Shown here: piece by piece, positions 1-9,984 of the stretch
Layout: each line of letters starts with the position of its first letter
Position numbering within the stretch: the first letter of the stretch is position 1
Source: an uncultured Flavobacteriales bacterium
GTDB taxonomy: Bacteria; Bacteroidota; Bacteroidia; Flavobacteriales_G; Salibacteraceae
Length of the DNA: 64,000 bases
Assembly: GCA_943788775.1 (NCBI GenBank)
Contig: CALSRO010000006.1
Coordinates: 124,001-188,000, forward strand
Reading direction: 5' to 3'
The notes under the pieces: model-generated
Told to the model about the DNA's origin: nothing
Seen by the model: only the letters and a program-made list of their open reading frames with translations
Databases searched by the model: none
Made by a program: the position numbers and the translations under genes

Positions 1-2524
1 TTTCTAGATCACGCTCAATCTCTTCATTCGTATTCTTTGATTTATCCTTTAACCAATTATTCAGACGTCCAATTTTGGCCTTAAGTGCTGCGATCCAAAA
101 GTTCTTTTTGAAATTTGCCTCTTTCATCTTTTGATCATACGGATAGAATAGCTTTTCATATTCATTCTCCATAAATTGGTTAACCGCCAACGCCTCAAAT
201 GACCAGCGGGAAGCCATAATTTGACCAATAGGGGGTACAACACTTTGAGAGGTAATTGTAGGGTTTAACCTTTCAAACTTCACAAGCACGCCACTGAATA
301 ATATTTGTGGGATTATTAAAAATGGAATAAGAATGTATATCGTAACTGCTGAATTGAAACTAGCCGAGATGTTCAATCCTAGCATGTTCGCGAAACAAGC
401 CGTTGAGAATAAAATGAGCCAATAATCCCAAAGCATACCCTGAATACCAAGGATGGTGTTTCCGACAATAATGAAAGAAAACATTTGTATTGCGCTTAGT
501 ACGAACATGATCAAAATCTTGGAAATCAGATAGCTGCCCTTACTTAAATTCAAAAACGATTCTCGTTTCCTAATTTTTTGATCCTTAAATATTTCCTCCG
601 CACTTACAGTTAATCCCAAGAATAACGCGACAATCACCGACATGAACATATAGATGATGATGTTGCCATTTTCGTAGAATATGTATTCACCGCTAGACTC
701 TTCACCCACCATTACATATCGTAAGAAGTAACTAAGAATGAAACTGAGTAGAGGAGCCTCTAAAAGATTTATCGCTAAGTACTGAGAGTTTGTGATTTTG
801 GAAAGGACATCTCTGGTTATAAATACCTTGAGTTGGTTGAATGCATTTGGTGTTTTGAATTCAACCTCTGGAATAGGGGGTTTCTCCGAATTAACCTCGT
901 GATCAAACTTTTCATTGAAAACGTTATTCCATTCTTCCGGTGAAGTTTTTCTCTTTTCAGTCAGATTTCCATATTCATCCACAACCTTGGCCTCAATGAT
1001 GTTGAATATTTGTTCTGGGTTTACATTACCACATTTTGTACACTCACTTTCACTTTGATTAATAGCCTGCACCGCAGTTTTGAAATAAACTATCGCATCC
1101 AATGGATTACCATGATAGATGGGGTATCCCCCAGTATCAGTGATCATCAATTTGTCAAACATCTTAAAGATCTCAGACGATGGCTGGTGAATAACTACAA
1201 AAATCAATTTACCCTTAAGAGCTAGTTCTTTTAAGAGATCCATTATATTTTCGGAGTCTCTCGATGATAGTCCAGAAGTTGGTTCATCAACGAATAATAC
1301 CGAAGGTTCACGAATAAGTTCTAATCCACAGTTTAGACGCTTACGTTGTCCACCCGAAATCTTCTTGTTCATTGGGTTTCCAACTTGAATATCCTTGATC
1401 TCATATAGGCCTAAGGAAATCAATGTACCATCAACACGCTCTCGTATCTGTTCGTCCGATAGGCCATCAAAACAAAGCTTTGCGTTTAAAAACAAGTTTT
1501 GATAAACAGTGAGCTCTTCTATAAGTAAGTCATCCTGACTGATATAACCAATCATTCCATTTACATCATCAATGTCGTGGTGTATGTCAATACCATTGAT
1601 TGTTACTGAGCCAGAGTAGGGTGTATAAGCACCATTTAAAATATTCAACAATGTGGACTTACCTGAACCCGAAGCCCCCATTATTCCAATAAGACTTCCT
1701 GACTCTTCAGAAAACTTAAGAGTGTGCAGTCCTATTTTTCCTCCCTTGAATCGATAGGTGATGTCGTTTGCAGCAAAAACAATTTTGTTCTGACTTCTGT
1801 CGCTAAGGAAGCTACTAATTATGTCACTATAATAGATCGGGCTTACCTTAGTACTTCTAATCGAAGAACCTTGAGTCATGATGTAAGTCCTCTCTGGGTC
1901 AATGATTTGACCATTTAGAAGAAGCTCTTCCTTGCCAAAATACTTCAAGGCATACATTCCAACGCTGCCAATATTTTGAATTGCTAAGGTTCCACTCAAC
2001 GATTCGTGCGTAATATGCTTGTTTTCATTCCTGCCTTGGAGTGTCTCAGCAGCATTCACAATTAAAATATTCGCTGAGTCCGAAATTGTGTTCTCTTGAC
2101 ATGTCACGAACGCCTTTAACTGCTCTAACTCTTCATTCGGAATATTGAATACCTCAGATATTGTGTCGACAAATTCTAGTTCTTGTTCAGAAGGAGTTTT
2201 ATCAATATTGATATACTCAACCAAGCGTAGTAAGACGAATATTTTTTGGCGTTGTTCAAGTTCGGCATTAATCTGAGTGCCAATCTTAAGAACCTTTACG
2301 GAGTTAACGGCAGTCTTCTTTCTCTTGCCTTCTTTGTTTTTAGAAATCTTATGATGAGTTTCCAGATATGTGTCATAGTGTCCTAAATAAACGTGCACCT
2401 GATCCTGTGAAAGACGCTGTTTTAGAAAATTCTCAACTACAATTCGACTCTTATTATTCAGGTCATCGACATCCGCAATGATGGCAAATAATTGCATCAG
2501 CGCTTTTAGCAGCTTCTCACTCAT
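1..2524 (-). CDS. ABC transporter, ATP-binding and permease in one chain (ABCG-like), C-terminus cut by window edge
   Basis: This is a half-transporter with the ATPase ahead of the permease, as in ABCG/ABC-2 exporters. Translation from the ATG at 2524 runs open to base 1, so about 841 residues are visible and the C-terminus is missing. Residues 1-270 are a charged N-terminal region of unknown role. The ATPase follows, with Walker A GASGSGKST near residue 282, signature SGGQRKR near 388 and Walker B LFVDEPTSGL near 405, then the H-loop in VVIHQPSS. From about residue 550 there are several membrane segments of ABC-2 type. Substrate is not evident. Family assignment is secure; function is not. 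It stands alone, transcribed away from the DUF6580 gene. Confidence 0.9.
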   Translation of the reverse strand, partial: MSEKLLKALMQLFAIIADVDDLNNKSRIVVENFLKQRLSQDQVHVYLGHYDTYLETHHKISKNKEGKRKKTAVNSVKVLKIGTQINAELEQRQKIFVLLRLVEYINIDKTPSEQELEFVDTISEVFNIPNEELEQLKAFVTCQENTISDSANILIVNAAETLQGRNENKHITHESLSGTLAIQNIGSVGMYALKYFGKEELLLNGQIIDPERTYIMTQGSSIRSTKVSPIYYSDIISSFLSDRSQNKIVFAANDITYRFKGGKIGLHTLKFSEESGSLIGIMGASGSGKSTLLNILNGAYTPYSGSVTINGIDIHHDIDDVNGMIGYISQDDLLIEELTVYQNLFLNAKLCFDGLSDEQIRERVDGTLISLGLYEIKDIQVGNPMNKKISGGQRKRLNCGLELIREPSVLFVDEPTSGLSSRDSENIMDLLKELALKGKLIFVVIHQPSSEIFKMFDKLMITDTGGYPIYHGNPLDAIVYFKTAVQAINQSESECTKCGNVNPEQIFNIIEAKVVDEYGNLTEKRKTSPEEWNNVFNEKFDHEVNSEKPPIPEVEFKTPNAFNQLKVFITRDVLSKITNSQYLAINLLEAPLLSFILSYFLRYVMVGEESSGEYIFYENGNIIIYMFMSVIVALFLGLTVSAEEIFKDQKIRKRESFLNLSKGSYLISKILIMFVLSAIQMFSFIIVGNTILGIQGMLWDYWLILFSTACFANMLGLNISASFNSAVTIYILIPFLIIPQILFSGVLVKFERLNPTITSQSVVPPIGQIMASRWSFEALAVNQFMENEYEKLFYPYDQKMKEANFKKNFWIAALKAKIGRLNNWLKDKSKNTNEEIERDLE

Positions 2525-3099
2525 CTAATTCTATTAATTCGTCTGGCTAGGATAGGAGCCAAAAATAGTCAAGTAGCCCAAAAACAGGTTGAATAACCAT
2601 GTTTATTTTCACTTATACACTCACATTGTTTAATGTGGTTTAAATAACCATGATATCAATAGTAGAATCCCCGAGTTGAGCCGTTTAATTGGTTAAACTT
2701 GTTACAATGAAGCTTCCGTATTATAACTTTTTGTTTCAATATCAGCGTATTGGGAGAATGAATATGCTTTCATCCTCCATCGCAATAAAACGGGCCTTCA
2801 GATATGATGCGCATAAACTTGACTTGTCAGTACACTAAACCTATCGCAATCGGGAACCACTCAACTTAGGATAGAGTGGGGTTTATAGAATTAGTTTCAT
2901 GCAAGTTTTCTTATTAAGCGACAACCTATTATCGTGGCTATCACTAAAAGCGGTTGTACCAATTAGTTTATTTGATAAGAAAAGTGATTTAAACCTAATT
3001 ATCCCAAAACGAATCAAGAGTATGAGCTTTAGAGCGGGGATAAACATATTATTCTCATTCAGTTGGTTTAGTTTGCAATCTGACCTTTAAATTCGCAGC
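2525..3099. other. Non-coding gap between divergent genes
   Basis: I see no convincing gene in these 575 bases; a 63-codon open frame at 2899-3090 has no recognisable protein features. The sequence holds a 10-base direct repeat AATAACCATG at 2592 and 2643 that brackets a small hairpin (CACATT 2622-2627 with AATGTG 2632-2637), and a second hairpin (CCACTC 2857-2862 with GAGTGG 2874-2879). It must carry promoters for the ABC transporter and probably the DUF6580 gene, but I cannot place them. Confidence 0.5.
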
Positions 3100-3663
3100 A
3101 TGCAAAATATTTCAAAAAAGGCTTTGGTTATTGGTGCGATCATTTTTGTCGCGGCACTTTCTAGAATGATTCCTCATCCAATGAACTTCGCTCCACTGGG
3201 AGCTATGGCCATTTTTGGGGCTGCTTATTTTGGAAACCGCGGGCTCGGATTGCTCATTACGATGATAGCTTGGTTTTTAAGTGATCTACTTCTAAATAAC
3301 ATTGTTTACGGTACACAATCTGGATTGGTATTATTTACTGAAGGGGCGGTTTTTATTTATGGTAGTATCACATTGATTTTCTTTCTGGGTAAGGCTTTAC
3401 TTAAAAAGGTGTCCATTGGACGAATGTTATTGGCTAGCTTATCAGCATCTGTGATCTTTTTTGTTGTCAGTAATTTCGGAGTATGGATGCAAGGAATGAT
3501 GTATCCAATGACAACTGAAGGATTAATAATGTGTTATTCTGCGGCTATCCCTTTCTTTAAAATGACAGTAGCCGGTGATTTAGCTTATAGTGGAGTTCTG
3601 TTTATCGCCTATGAAAGGCTTTTTAGACAGCAACTGGATGAAAGCAAAATCAATAATTATTAA
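3100..3663 (+). CDS. DUF6580 family membrane protein (putative transport component)
   Basis: A 187-residue integral membrane protein with about five hydrophobic segments. The N-terminal signature, ALSRMIPHPMNFAPLGAMAIFG at residues 19-40, followed by a run of hydrophobic helices, is typical of the DUF6580 family common in Bacteroidota, which resembles the substrate-binding subunits of energy-coupling factor transporters. Substrate is unknown; homologues are often found near corrinoid uptake genes, but no such gene or riboswitch is visible here. The ATG at 3100 fits the usual family start. It converges on the small cupin-like gene with a 14-base gap. Confidence 0.8.
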   Translation: MQNISKKALVIGAIIFVAALSRMIPHPMNFAPLGAMAIFGAAYFGNRGLGLLITMIAWFLSDLLLNNIVYGTQSGLVLFTEGAVFIYGSITLIFFLGKALLKKVSIGRMLLASLSASVIFFVVSNFGVWMQGMMYPMTTEGLIMCYSAAIPFFKMTVAGDLAYSGVLFIAYERLFRQQLDESKINNY

Positions 3664-3677
3664 CTCGATAGGATTCG

Positions 3678-4079
3678 TTATCCGAAAATTAGTACTCTCG
3701 AATTAGGAGCGAACTGAGTCTCAGTTGTCGAGGAGGGTAGATAGCAGATCTCGTTTGCTCGCAATTGGACACCATTCACATTGGCGCAACCATCCATTAA
3801 AACAACAATCTGTTCTTTGCCCAGATTAATTTGCTCGGACGCGACCACATTGGTTAATTGCTTGTTTCGATTTATAAATAATGCTTGGCCAGGAGTGATT
3901 TCTACAATGTGATTTGGTAGGTTTAAGAAGAATTGATCTCTAACTTGGTCTATAGTGCCACTCGATAAAACCTTTGTCAAGGTAATCTCGTTTGTGATCA
4001 TTTGAGAAATGACGTTTGAGTAAAGTACAATACCCATACCTACCAAACCAGATTTGACCAAAAAATCGCTTCGTTTCAT
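3678..4079 (-). CDS. Small cupin-like protein with N-terminal membrane anchor
   Basis: A 133-residue protein with a hydrophobic N-terminal stretch (residues 8-26) that could be a signal or anchor, followed by a beta-rich domain. The second half, with a glycine-spaced pattern GKEQIVVLMDGCANVNG then LRANEICYLPSS, reads like one half of a cupin barrel, but I see no complete metal-binding histidine set. Its start codon overlaps the pirin stop codon as ATGA, so the two are almost certainly co-translated. It may be a partner of the pirin or a sensor. Name and role are inference. Confidence 0.6.
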   Translation of the reverse strand: MKRSDFLVKSGLVGMGIVLYSNVISQMITNEITLTKVLSSGTIDQVRDQFFLNLPNHIVEITPGQALFINRNKQLTNVVASEQINLGKEQIVVLMDGCANVNGVQLRANEICYLPSSTTETQFAPNSRVLIFG

Positions 4080-4948
4080 GAGTCGAACGTTTCATTTAGC
4101 ACTCCTAGTAAACCGCTTTGATAATCCTGAATCGCCTGCATTATCTCTTTTTCTGTATTCATGACAAAAGGACCATAGCTCACCACCGGCTCATTTAGAG
4201 GCTCACCGCTGAGTATGATCAGACGAGTGTTATCATCAAATGTCATTTCTATTTCGACACCATCATTGTTTAGTACCGCCATTTGTCGCCCATGAACTTT
4301 ATTATCGTTTAAATGAACTACACCATCTAAAACATACACGATACAGTTCATTTTTTCTGGCACAGATAAACGTTCTACTCCACCAGACACACCGTCTATT
4401 CGCAGCATCAGCATGGGCGATTTTGTTATTACAGGACCTTTGATGTTTTTTAATTCACCAGCGACCACACCTGTCTTTACTAATCCATCTTCCGAAATCA
4501 CCTTAGGAGTGTCTTCAGATGTTAAGGGTTGATATGAATACTCATCCAACTTGAAAGCGGCTGGAGTGTTTACCCAAAACTGTATCAATTCAAAATCTCC
4601 GCCCTTTTCGGCCAATTCTTTATATGGGCGTTCGCTATGCACAATTCCTTTCCCGCTATTCATCCACTGGGTTCCGCCTTCATAAATCACTCCAGAATGC
4701 CCCTTTGAATCTCTATGGTGAACACCACCTTTGAAAATGAAAGTGACGGGAGAGAAACCTCGATGGGGGTGCGGACCAACTCCAGAATCACTTTCCTTCT
4801 TACCACCAGGTATTTTATCGTCCCAATGATGAATTAAAAGAATTGGATCAATCATATCAATATCGCGACTTGGTAATGGTTGATCCAGTATTATCCCGCC
4901 CATGTTAACTTTTTGCGAGTTTATTATTTGTTTGATCGTTCGTTTCAT
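4076..4948 (-). CDS. Pirin family protein
   Basis: A bicupin of about 290 residues. The pirin metal site is complete: HPHRG near residue 59 supplies two histidines and the later GIVHSE supplies the third histidine and the glutamate. Known pirins bind Fe(II) and act as quercetin dioxygenases or redox-linked co-regulators; which applies here cannot be told. I start at the ATG at 4948 (MKRTIKQII); an upstream in-frame ATG at 5038 adds 30 residues unlike any pirin N-terminus. It is first in a two-gene operon with the cupin-like gene. A perfect 12-base palindrome lies just upstream and may be its operator. Confidence 0.9.
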   Translation of the reverse strand: MKRTIKQIINSQKVNMGGIILDQPLPSRDIDMIDPILLIHHWDDKIPGGKKESDSGVGPHPHRGFSPVTFIFKGGVHHRDSKGHSGVIYEGGTQWMNSGKGIVHSERPYKELAEKGGDFELIQFWVNTPAAFKLDEYSYQPLTSEDTPKVISEDGLVKTGVVAGELKNIKGPVITKSPMLMLRIDGVSGGVERLSVPEKMNCIVYVLDGVVHLNDNKVHGRQMAVLNNDGVEIEMTFDDNTRLIILSGEPLNEPVVSYGPFVMNTEKEIMQAIQDYQSGLLGVLNETFDS

Positions 4949-4968
4949 TTGTAATACGATAACATTAA

Positions 4969-4980
4969 ATGTACGTACAT
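4969..4980. promoter_or_regulatory. Perfect 12-bp palindrome upstream of pirin gene
   Basis: The sequence ATGTACGTACAT is a perfect inverted repeat, 21 bases upstream of the preferred pirin start at 4948 and inside the longer alternative frame. Its position fits an operator for a dimeric regulator of the pirin/cupin operon. No regulator gene is adjacent, and a 12-base palindrome can arise by chance, so this is a suggestion only. Confidence 0.3.
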
Positions 4981-5129
4981 ATATATGAAAAATATGACAA
5001 TGTAGATTCGCTGATTCACTTTTGTGAAATCTTGGCAACGAAGCGCAATTAAAAGCGTCTTGTTTGCGTGGAAAAAGCTATCTACTTTTAGCATCATTCT
5101 AAACCTAACTTATTAAGCATACTAACCCT

Positions 5130-8100
5130 TTGGAAAGGAATAACATTGTTCTTGTGTTTTTCATCGCATTATTGCCTTTCATAGTTGATGCACAATCGAC
5201 CGTATATGTTAGTGATGCATCGGGTGCGAACTCATCAACTTGTGGCACCGCGGGCTCTCCTTGTGCTACCATACAATACGCTGTAGACAATATCGCCAAT
5301 GATGGGGATACAATAAAAATTGACACTGGGCTATACAAGCTTGCTTCTAGTGTTAATCAATATACTCCAGTAGTTAAGATTCCTGAAGATTTTAGCCTAG
5401 CTTTTATAGGCACTAACACAGGGCTCGGCACTCGAATTGACGGAGATACCACCAGACGTGGATTCCTATATTATTATTCTGGAACAGGTTGTCCAAGCAG
5501 TGACTCAAACAATACTATCTCAGATACCATTGATCTATACTTCCAAGACATCATTGTCCAAAACTGCCATATTGTAGAAACTTGTGGTTCTACTACCTAC
5601 GCAAATGGAGGTGGAATGAGGCTTGATTGCGATTCATCTTCGGTGATGAATGTCAATATCGACCATTGTATTTTTAGAGACAATCGAAGCTATGACGCTA
5701 ATGGCCCGAACTCGGGTGGTAGATCGGCCAGTGGTGGTGCAATTTTTATTTATGGTAGGCGCAACGCAAATACCACCAATCAATCATTGTATGCCCAAGC
5801 GCATATTTCAAATTGTGATTTTAGTGGAAACTTTGGACACCAGAAATCTAATGGCGGTCATGGCGGTGCAGTGTTACTTCGAGATTTGGATACAGCGTCT
5901 GTTACTAATAGCAGTTTTTGTGATAACTATGTGTATAGCACCAATGCTGATAATGGTGACTTGCAACATGATAGAAATGCCGGGGGAGCGCTTTGTTTTT
6001 ATGATTTGACAAGCTCGAACCCAGGGCATAAGTACCATGTTGATCAATGCACCTTCATTAATAATCAAGCAACAGTTGCGGCTAATTTGAACTACCCTTC
6101 AGAGGGAGGAGCAATATTCTTAACGAAAGGCGATGTGTTGAGTGCAACCACAAGCGCAGTGTTGCATTTAAGTAACACCGATTTTTATAATAATAATGTA
6201 GAAGCTGGAATTGAGCATTACGACAAAAACAGCGGAACCATAGATACTTCTAGCGTTGGGTTCAATGCCTACTACAGTCAGTTTCAGGTAGGACTGGGAG
6301 AGGATACCACCATTTGTGTTGGAGATACCTTGGTTCTAGATGCAACAATTACTGGTGGCGAATACATTTGGCAGGATGGTAGCACAAATGCAACATATAA
6401 TGTGGTGGTGGGAGATACATACATGGTCACTGTAACTGTTGGGAGTTGCGAAGTTTCCGATACAATCATTGTGGATATTGTGGCAAATCCGGTTGTAAAC
6501 CTTGGTCCAGACACCACGATTTGTCCTTATGATAGCATCCAATTAAACGCACTTTGGCCTAGCTCAAATTACAGCTGGAATAATGGGTCAAATGATTCTA
6601 TCATAACAATAGGAGCGGCTGGAACGTATTGGGTGGAAGTGGACGCTGCAGGTTGCATAGGTGCAGATACTATCACAGTTAATACCGTGTCGCTGGCGCA
6701 GGTGGATTTAGGTAATGATACTCTACTTTGCGACAATTCAACATTAGTGCTTAACGTTGCCCAATCTGGTGCGACCTATCTATGGCAAAACGGATCTACC
6801 AATTCAACTTATAATATCACAACTGGCGGAACAGTTTCCGTCATTGTTTCTGAAAGCGTTTGCTCCGTTTACGATACGATAAATGTTACTTATGGGATTT
6901 CACCACAAGTGGATTTAGGACCAGATCAAACCATTTGCCCTTATGATTCAGTTTCCTTTGATGTAGGAATCACCAATGGATCTTATGATTGGAGCACAGG
7001 AGATACAACACCACAGTTGACGGTGAATATCGAGAGTATGTATTGGGTTGAGGTGGACAGTTTTGGATGCAAGGGATCTGATACCGTTTTTATAGATACG
7101 ATTACGCTCGCATATGTAAATCTTGGTGCCGATACCCAGTTATGCGGATCAGAAACCATGACCTTGAATGTTTATCAAGCTGGGGCCACATATCTATGGA
7201 ATGATGGTTCCACTTTACCTGGCCTCACTGTGAGCGCAGCGGGCACTTACGCTGTGACCGTGACAAAGTCAAGCTGCGAATACATAGATGCTATTAATGT
7301 CGCGTATCAGGCATATCCGGTAGTTGATTTAGGGCCGGATGAAACCATTTGTCCTTACGATGATATTACTCTGAATGCGACAAACGCGGGAGCCTTTTAT
7401 CAGTGGAGCACAGGGGCATCAACCGCTACGATTAGTGTTTCAGATGAAGCAACTTATACAGTTGCAGTCGATTTAAATGGGTGTTGGGCGTTTGACACCA
7501 TCAATATTGACACGGTTCAAATACCCTCACAATATCTTGGAAATGGTCAGTTATTTTGCCCTGGTGATGTATTCACTTTAGATGCTACCACCAACAATGC
7601 GTCTGCTTATTTGTGGCACGATGGATCAACACAATCCACCTTCACTGGAGATGCACAAGGAATTTACTGGGTAGAGGTAACTGTTGATTTTTGTCAAGTC
7701 ATTGACTCTGTTTTCATGGATTATGTGGAAGAACCAGAAGACATTATTGGAAATGATCTCAGTATATGTGAAGGTCAGTCCGTAACCCTGACAGCATGGC
7801 CAGGTGGACTCACAAATTATCAATGGAATACAGGCGCAACTCAACAGAGTATTATAGCTTCGACTCAAGGCCAATATTGGGCGAGCGTGACAAAACAGGG
7901 TTGCCCATTCACTGATACTATGGAATTAACACTAAGACCATTGCCTGTTATTCCTTTTGGTCCGGATCGTGAAATGTGCGATGGTGATTCGGTGTTATTA
8001 GATGCGACAAATCCAAATGCCATTTATAATTGGAATAATGGATATGATGGTCCTTCCAAGGTCATTACCAAGACTGGAACTTATTCGGTTTCTGTCTATT

Positions 8101-9074
8101 TAGACGGATGTTATGCTGACGAATCAATTACGTTAACCTTTAAGCCAAATCCAGTGCCAGAATTATTGGATGATATAGAAAAGTGTGAAAATTCAACACA
8201 TGTATTTGATGCCTACAGAAAAGCATTTGATTTTTATGCATGGAGCAATGGCTCCAATGACTCGGCAATAACAGTGAATAAAGCTGGTACATATGCGGTC
8301 ACGGTTGGAATGGATGGTTGTACAGGGTCTGATTCTGTTAGATACATTCTAAATCCTCTGCCTGAGATTAACCTTGGGCCGGATTCTATCCTGTGTGAAG
8401 GAGATGTGCATGTCATAAGCGCTGAAGTAGAAGGAGTTGCAATATACCAATGGCAAGACAATTCTGATCAAAGCGAATTCAAAGTCTGGAGACCAGGTAT
8501 ATATTATGTAAGATTAGAAAGAGGTGGCTGTGTTGCAAAGGATACCGTAGAGTTTCAAATGAAATCATATCCTCTACTTTCCTTAGGGGGAGACACCACC
8601 ATTTGTATTGGAGATTCACTTTTGTTGGTTTCTGATGATAGCAACTCGAGTTTCATTTGGAATGGTAATGAAGAAAAGCGCAGTCAGATTGTGAATGACT
8701 CAGCTTATGTATGGGTCGTTGGCCAGAACTACTGCGGTACAATCCGTGATTCAATCAATGTGTCCGTGCGTGATTGTGAGTGTTTTATGTATGTTCCTAC
8801 ATCGTTTACACCTGATGGGGACGATATAAATGAATTCTTTATTCCTCGGTTTGATTGTCAATTGTTCGATTATCAATTAACGATTTATAATCGCTGGGGT
8901 GAGCGAATTTTTGAAACTACTGATCCTACCCAAGGGTGGGATGGCACCAGTGAAGCAGGTTATCCCTTAGCAATGGGCGCTTACGTTTTTGAAATGTCAT
9001 ACAGGGCTGAACTTGAAAACAACGGATCGCGAGTAAGTTTCCATAAAACTGGAAAGATTTTGCTTTTGAGATAG
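5130..9074 (+). CDS. Giant T9SS type B surface protein with beta-helix and about 12 tandem repeats
   Basis: A 1314-residue secreted protein. Residues 1-22 form a signal peptide ending in DAQ. Residues 23-385 look like a right-handed beta-helix of the pectin-lyase type (YVSDASGANSS, CATIQYAVDNI, many short GG-rich turns). Residues 386-1215 hold about 12 repeats of 70-83 residues with a core like VDLGPDxTIC...YxWxxGS...YxVxVxxxGC. The last 100 residues are a gliding-motility-associated C-terminal (CHU_C, T9SS type B) domain, with VPTSFTPDGD and YNRWGERIF. The start is a TTG; a stop lies 24 bases upstream in frame and no ATG gives the signal peptide. Likely exported by T9SS; ligand unknown. It stands alone. 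Confidence 0.88.
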   Translation: MERNNIVLVFFIALLPFIVDAQSTVYVSDASGANSSTCGTAGSPCATIQYAVDNIANDGDTIKIDTGLYKLASSVNQYTPVVKIPEDFSLAFIGTNTGLGTRIDGDTTRRGFLYYYSGTGCPSSDSNNTISDTIDLYFQDIIVQNCHIVETCGSTTYANGGGMRLDCDSSSVMNVNIDHCIFRDNRSYDANGPNSGGRSASGGAIFIYGRRNANTTNQSLYAQAHISNCDFSGNFGHQKSNGGHGGAVLLRDLDTASVTNSSFCDNYVYSTNADNGDLQHDRNAGGALCFYDLTSSNPGHKYHVDQCTFINNQATVAANLNYPSEGGAIFLTKGDVLSATTSAVLHLSNTDFYNNNVEAGIEHYDKNSGTIDTSSVGFNAYYSQFQVGLGEDTTICVGDTLVLDATITGGEYIWQDGSTNATYNVVVGDTYMVTVTVGSCEVSDTIIVDIVANPVVNLGPDTTICPYDSIQLNALWPSSNYSWNNGSNDSIITIGAAGTYWVEVDAAGCIGADTITVNTVSLAQVDLGNDTLLCDNSTLVLNVAQSGATYLWQNGSTNSTYNITTGGTVSVIVSESVCSVYDTINVTYGISPQVDLGPDQTICPYDSVSFDVGITNGSYDWSTGDTTPQLTVNIESMYWVEVDSFGCKGSDTVFIDTITLAYVNLGADTQLCGSETMTLNVYQAGATYLWNDGSTLPGLTVSAAGTYAVTVTKSSCEYIDAINVAYQAYPVVDLGPDETICPYDDITLNATNAGAFYQWSTGASTATISVSDEATYTVAVDLNGCWAFDTINIDTVQIPSQYLGNGQLFCPGDVFTLDATTNNASAYLWHDGSTQSTFTGDAQGIYWVEVTVDFCQVIDSVFMDYVEEPEDIIGNDLSICEGQSVTLTAWPGGLTNYQWNTGATQQSIIASTQGQYWASVTKQGCPFTDTMELTLRPLPVIPFGPDREMCDGDSVLLDATNPNAIYNWNNGYDGPSKVITKTGTYSVSVYLDGCYADESITLTFKPNPVPELLDDIEKCENSTHVFDAYRKAFDFYAWSNGSNDSAITVNKAGTYAVTVGMDGCTGSDSVRYILNPLPEINLGPDSILCEGDVHVISAEVEGVAIYQWQDNSDQSEFKVWRPGIYYVRLERGGCVAKDTVEFQMKSYPLLSLGGDTTICIGDSLLLVSDDSNSSFIWNGNEEKRSQIVNDSAYVWVVGQNYCGTIRDSINVSVRDCECFMYVPTSFTPDGDDINEFFIPRFDCQLFDYQLTIYNRWGERIFETTDPTQGWDGTSEAGYPLAMGAYVFEMSYRAELENNGSRVSFHKTGKILLLR
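6288..8777 (+). repeat. About 12 protein-level tandem repeats within the type B T9SS gene
   Basis: Each unit opens with a motif such as VNLGPDTTICPYD or VDLGNDTLLCDNS and closes with a Cys-Asp/Ser-Asp-Thr stretch about 70-83 residues later. Units 2, 4 and 6 share the 'GPDxTICPYD' opening while 3, 5 and 7 share 'YLWxxGST', so part of the array has a two-unit higher-order period. Later units are more diverged. The DNA itself has drifted between units, so this is an old duplication. Confidence 0.8.
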
Positions 9075-9244
9075 ATTGTTAAGCCAACACTTAGAGCTAA
9101 GTTTCAAAGTCCAGAATAAATTTCAGACAATGTGTAAGGATGTATGAGGAAATTCGACAAGCATTTCTTTGAAAGATATTCTATGGGATTGTTGATGTTA
9201 ATTTTCAATCAATAATCAGGAATTTCTGAATCAACATAATTAAA

Positions 9245-9972
9245 ATGGTAGCGAACAAATTACTTACCGCAATTGCGGTCACACTTCTAATTGGACAAAC
9301 AATAAATGCTCAAGAGTCAGAGGTAGAAACAAATACATTTGGGATTACTAGAGTTTCTTCACGTATAGATTTTCTGCAGCGGTTGGTGCAAGTGTATATT
9401 CAGCCTCATTGGGTGCGACTAGAACACATGGACTTTTAAAATCGAATAAACTTAGATTGGGTTACGGACTTCGATTTAGCGGTATGTATGGCAATGATTT
9501 GAACTATACTACCGCCCCTGCTAAACTCATTGCTGAGGATCAGGTGGATACATTTTTCATCGGTGAGCCTATTTCACTCGGTTTAAATGCTGTGATACAC
9601 ATTGGTTATCAATTCACGCCAAAGCTTTATGCTAGGTTTAATATTGATGCTGTAGGTCTTGGTTTTGGAGCAACAAATAAGAGAAGGTTTCTGCCGCGTG
9701 ATCCAGCTTCAACGGCCCCTGTTTCTGTTCTGGCAAGACCAACGAGTTATAATGTATTGTTGGTTGGCGATAATGACATTGGTTCGTTGAAAGCCCAGTT
9801 TTTTGCTCGGTATAAATTCAACGAGCACTTTGCTGTTCAGGCAGGGATGCAGAATTTGTTTAATGAATTGATCACTGAAAAGGTGTGGCAAGCCGTACCT
9901 GAGAAGAATGATCGATTCCGAGCTGCATCATCTCATGGGTTTGCGGGGCTGACGTATTATTTCAGTCTGTAA
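9245..9972 (+). CDS. Outer-membrane beta-barrel protein, reading frame broken near 9364
   Basis: Two overlapping open frames make one protein. The first starts at ATG 9245 with a signal peptide ending in INAQ and runs through FGITRVSS. The second frame, open from 9352, continues YRFSAAVGASVYSASLGATRTHG and ends in GFAGLTYYFSL at 9972, the aromatic C-terminus typical of an outer-membrane barrel. Adding one T in 'cacgtatag' near 9364 joins them as RVSSRYRFSAAVG with no other change. The whole would be about 242 residues. It resembles a porin-like or OmpW-like beta-barrel, exact family not recognised. The break is probably a sequence error. Confidence 0.65.
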
Positions 9973-9984
9973 AAGAGGGGTGAA

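Noticed and set aside
2899-3090. 63-codon open frame upstream of the DUF6580 gene
   Set aside because: No family features, biased composition or conserved start; likely random open frame in non-coding DNA.
2525-3099. Cobalamin riboswitch before the DUF6580 gene
   Set aside because: I looked for the B12-box GCCACTG-type signature and the conserved core and found neither.
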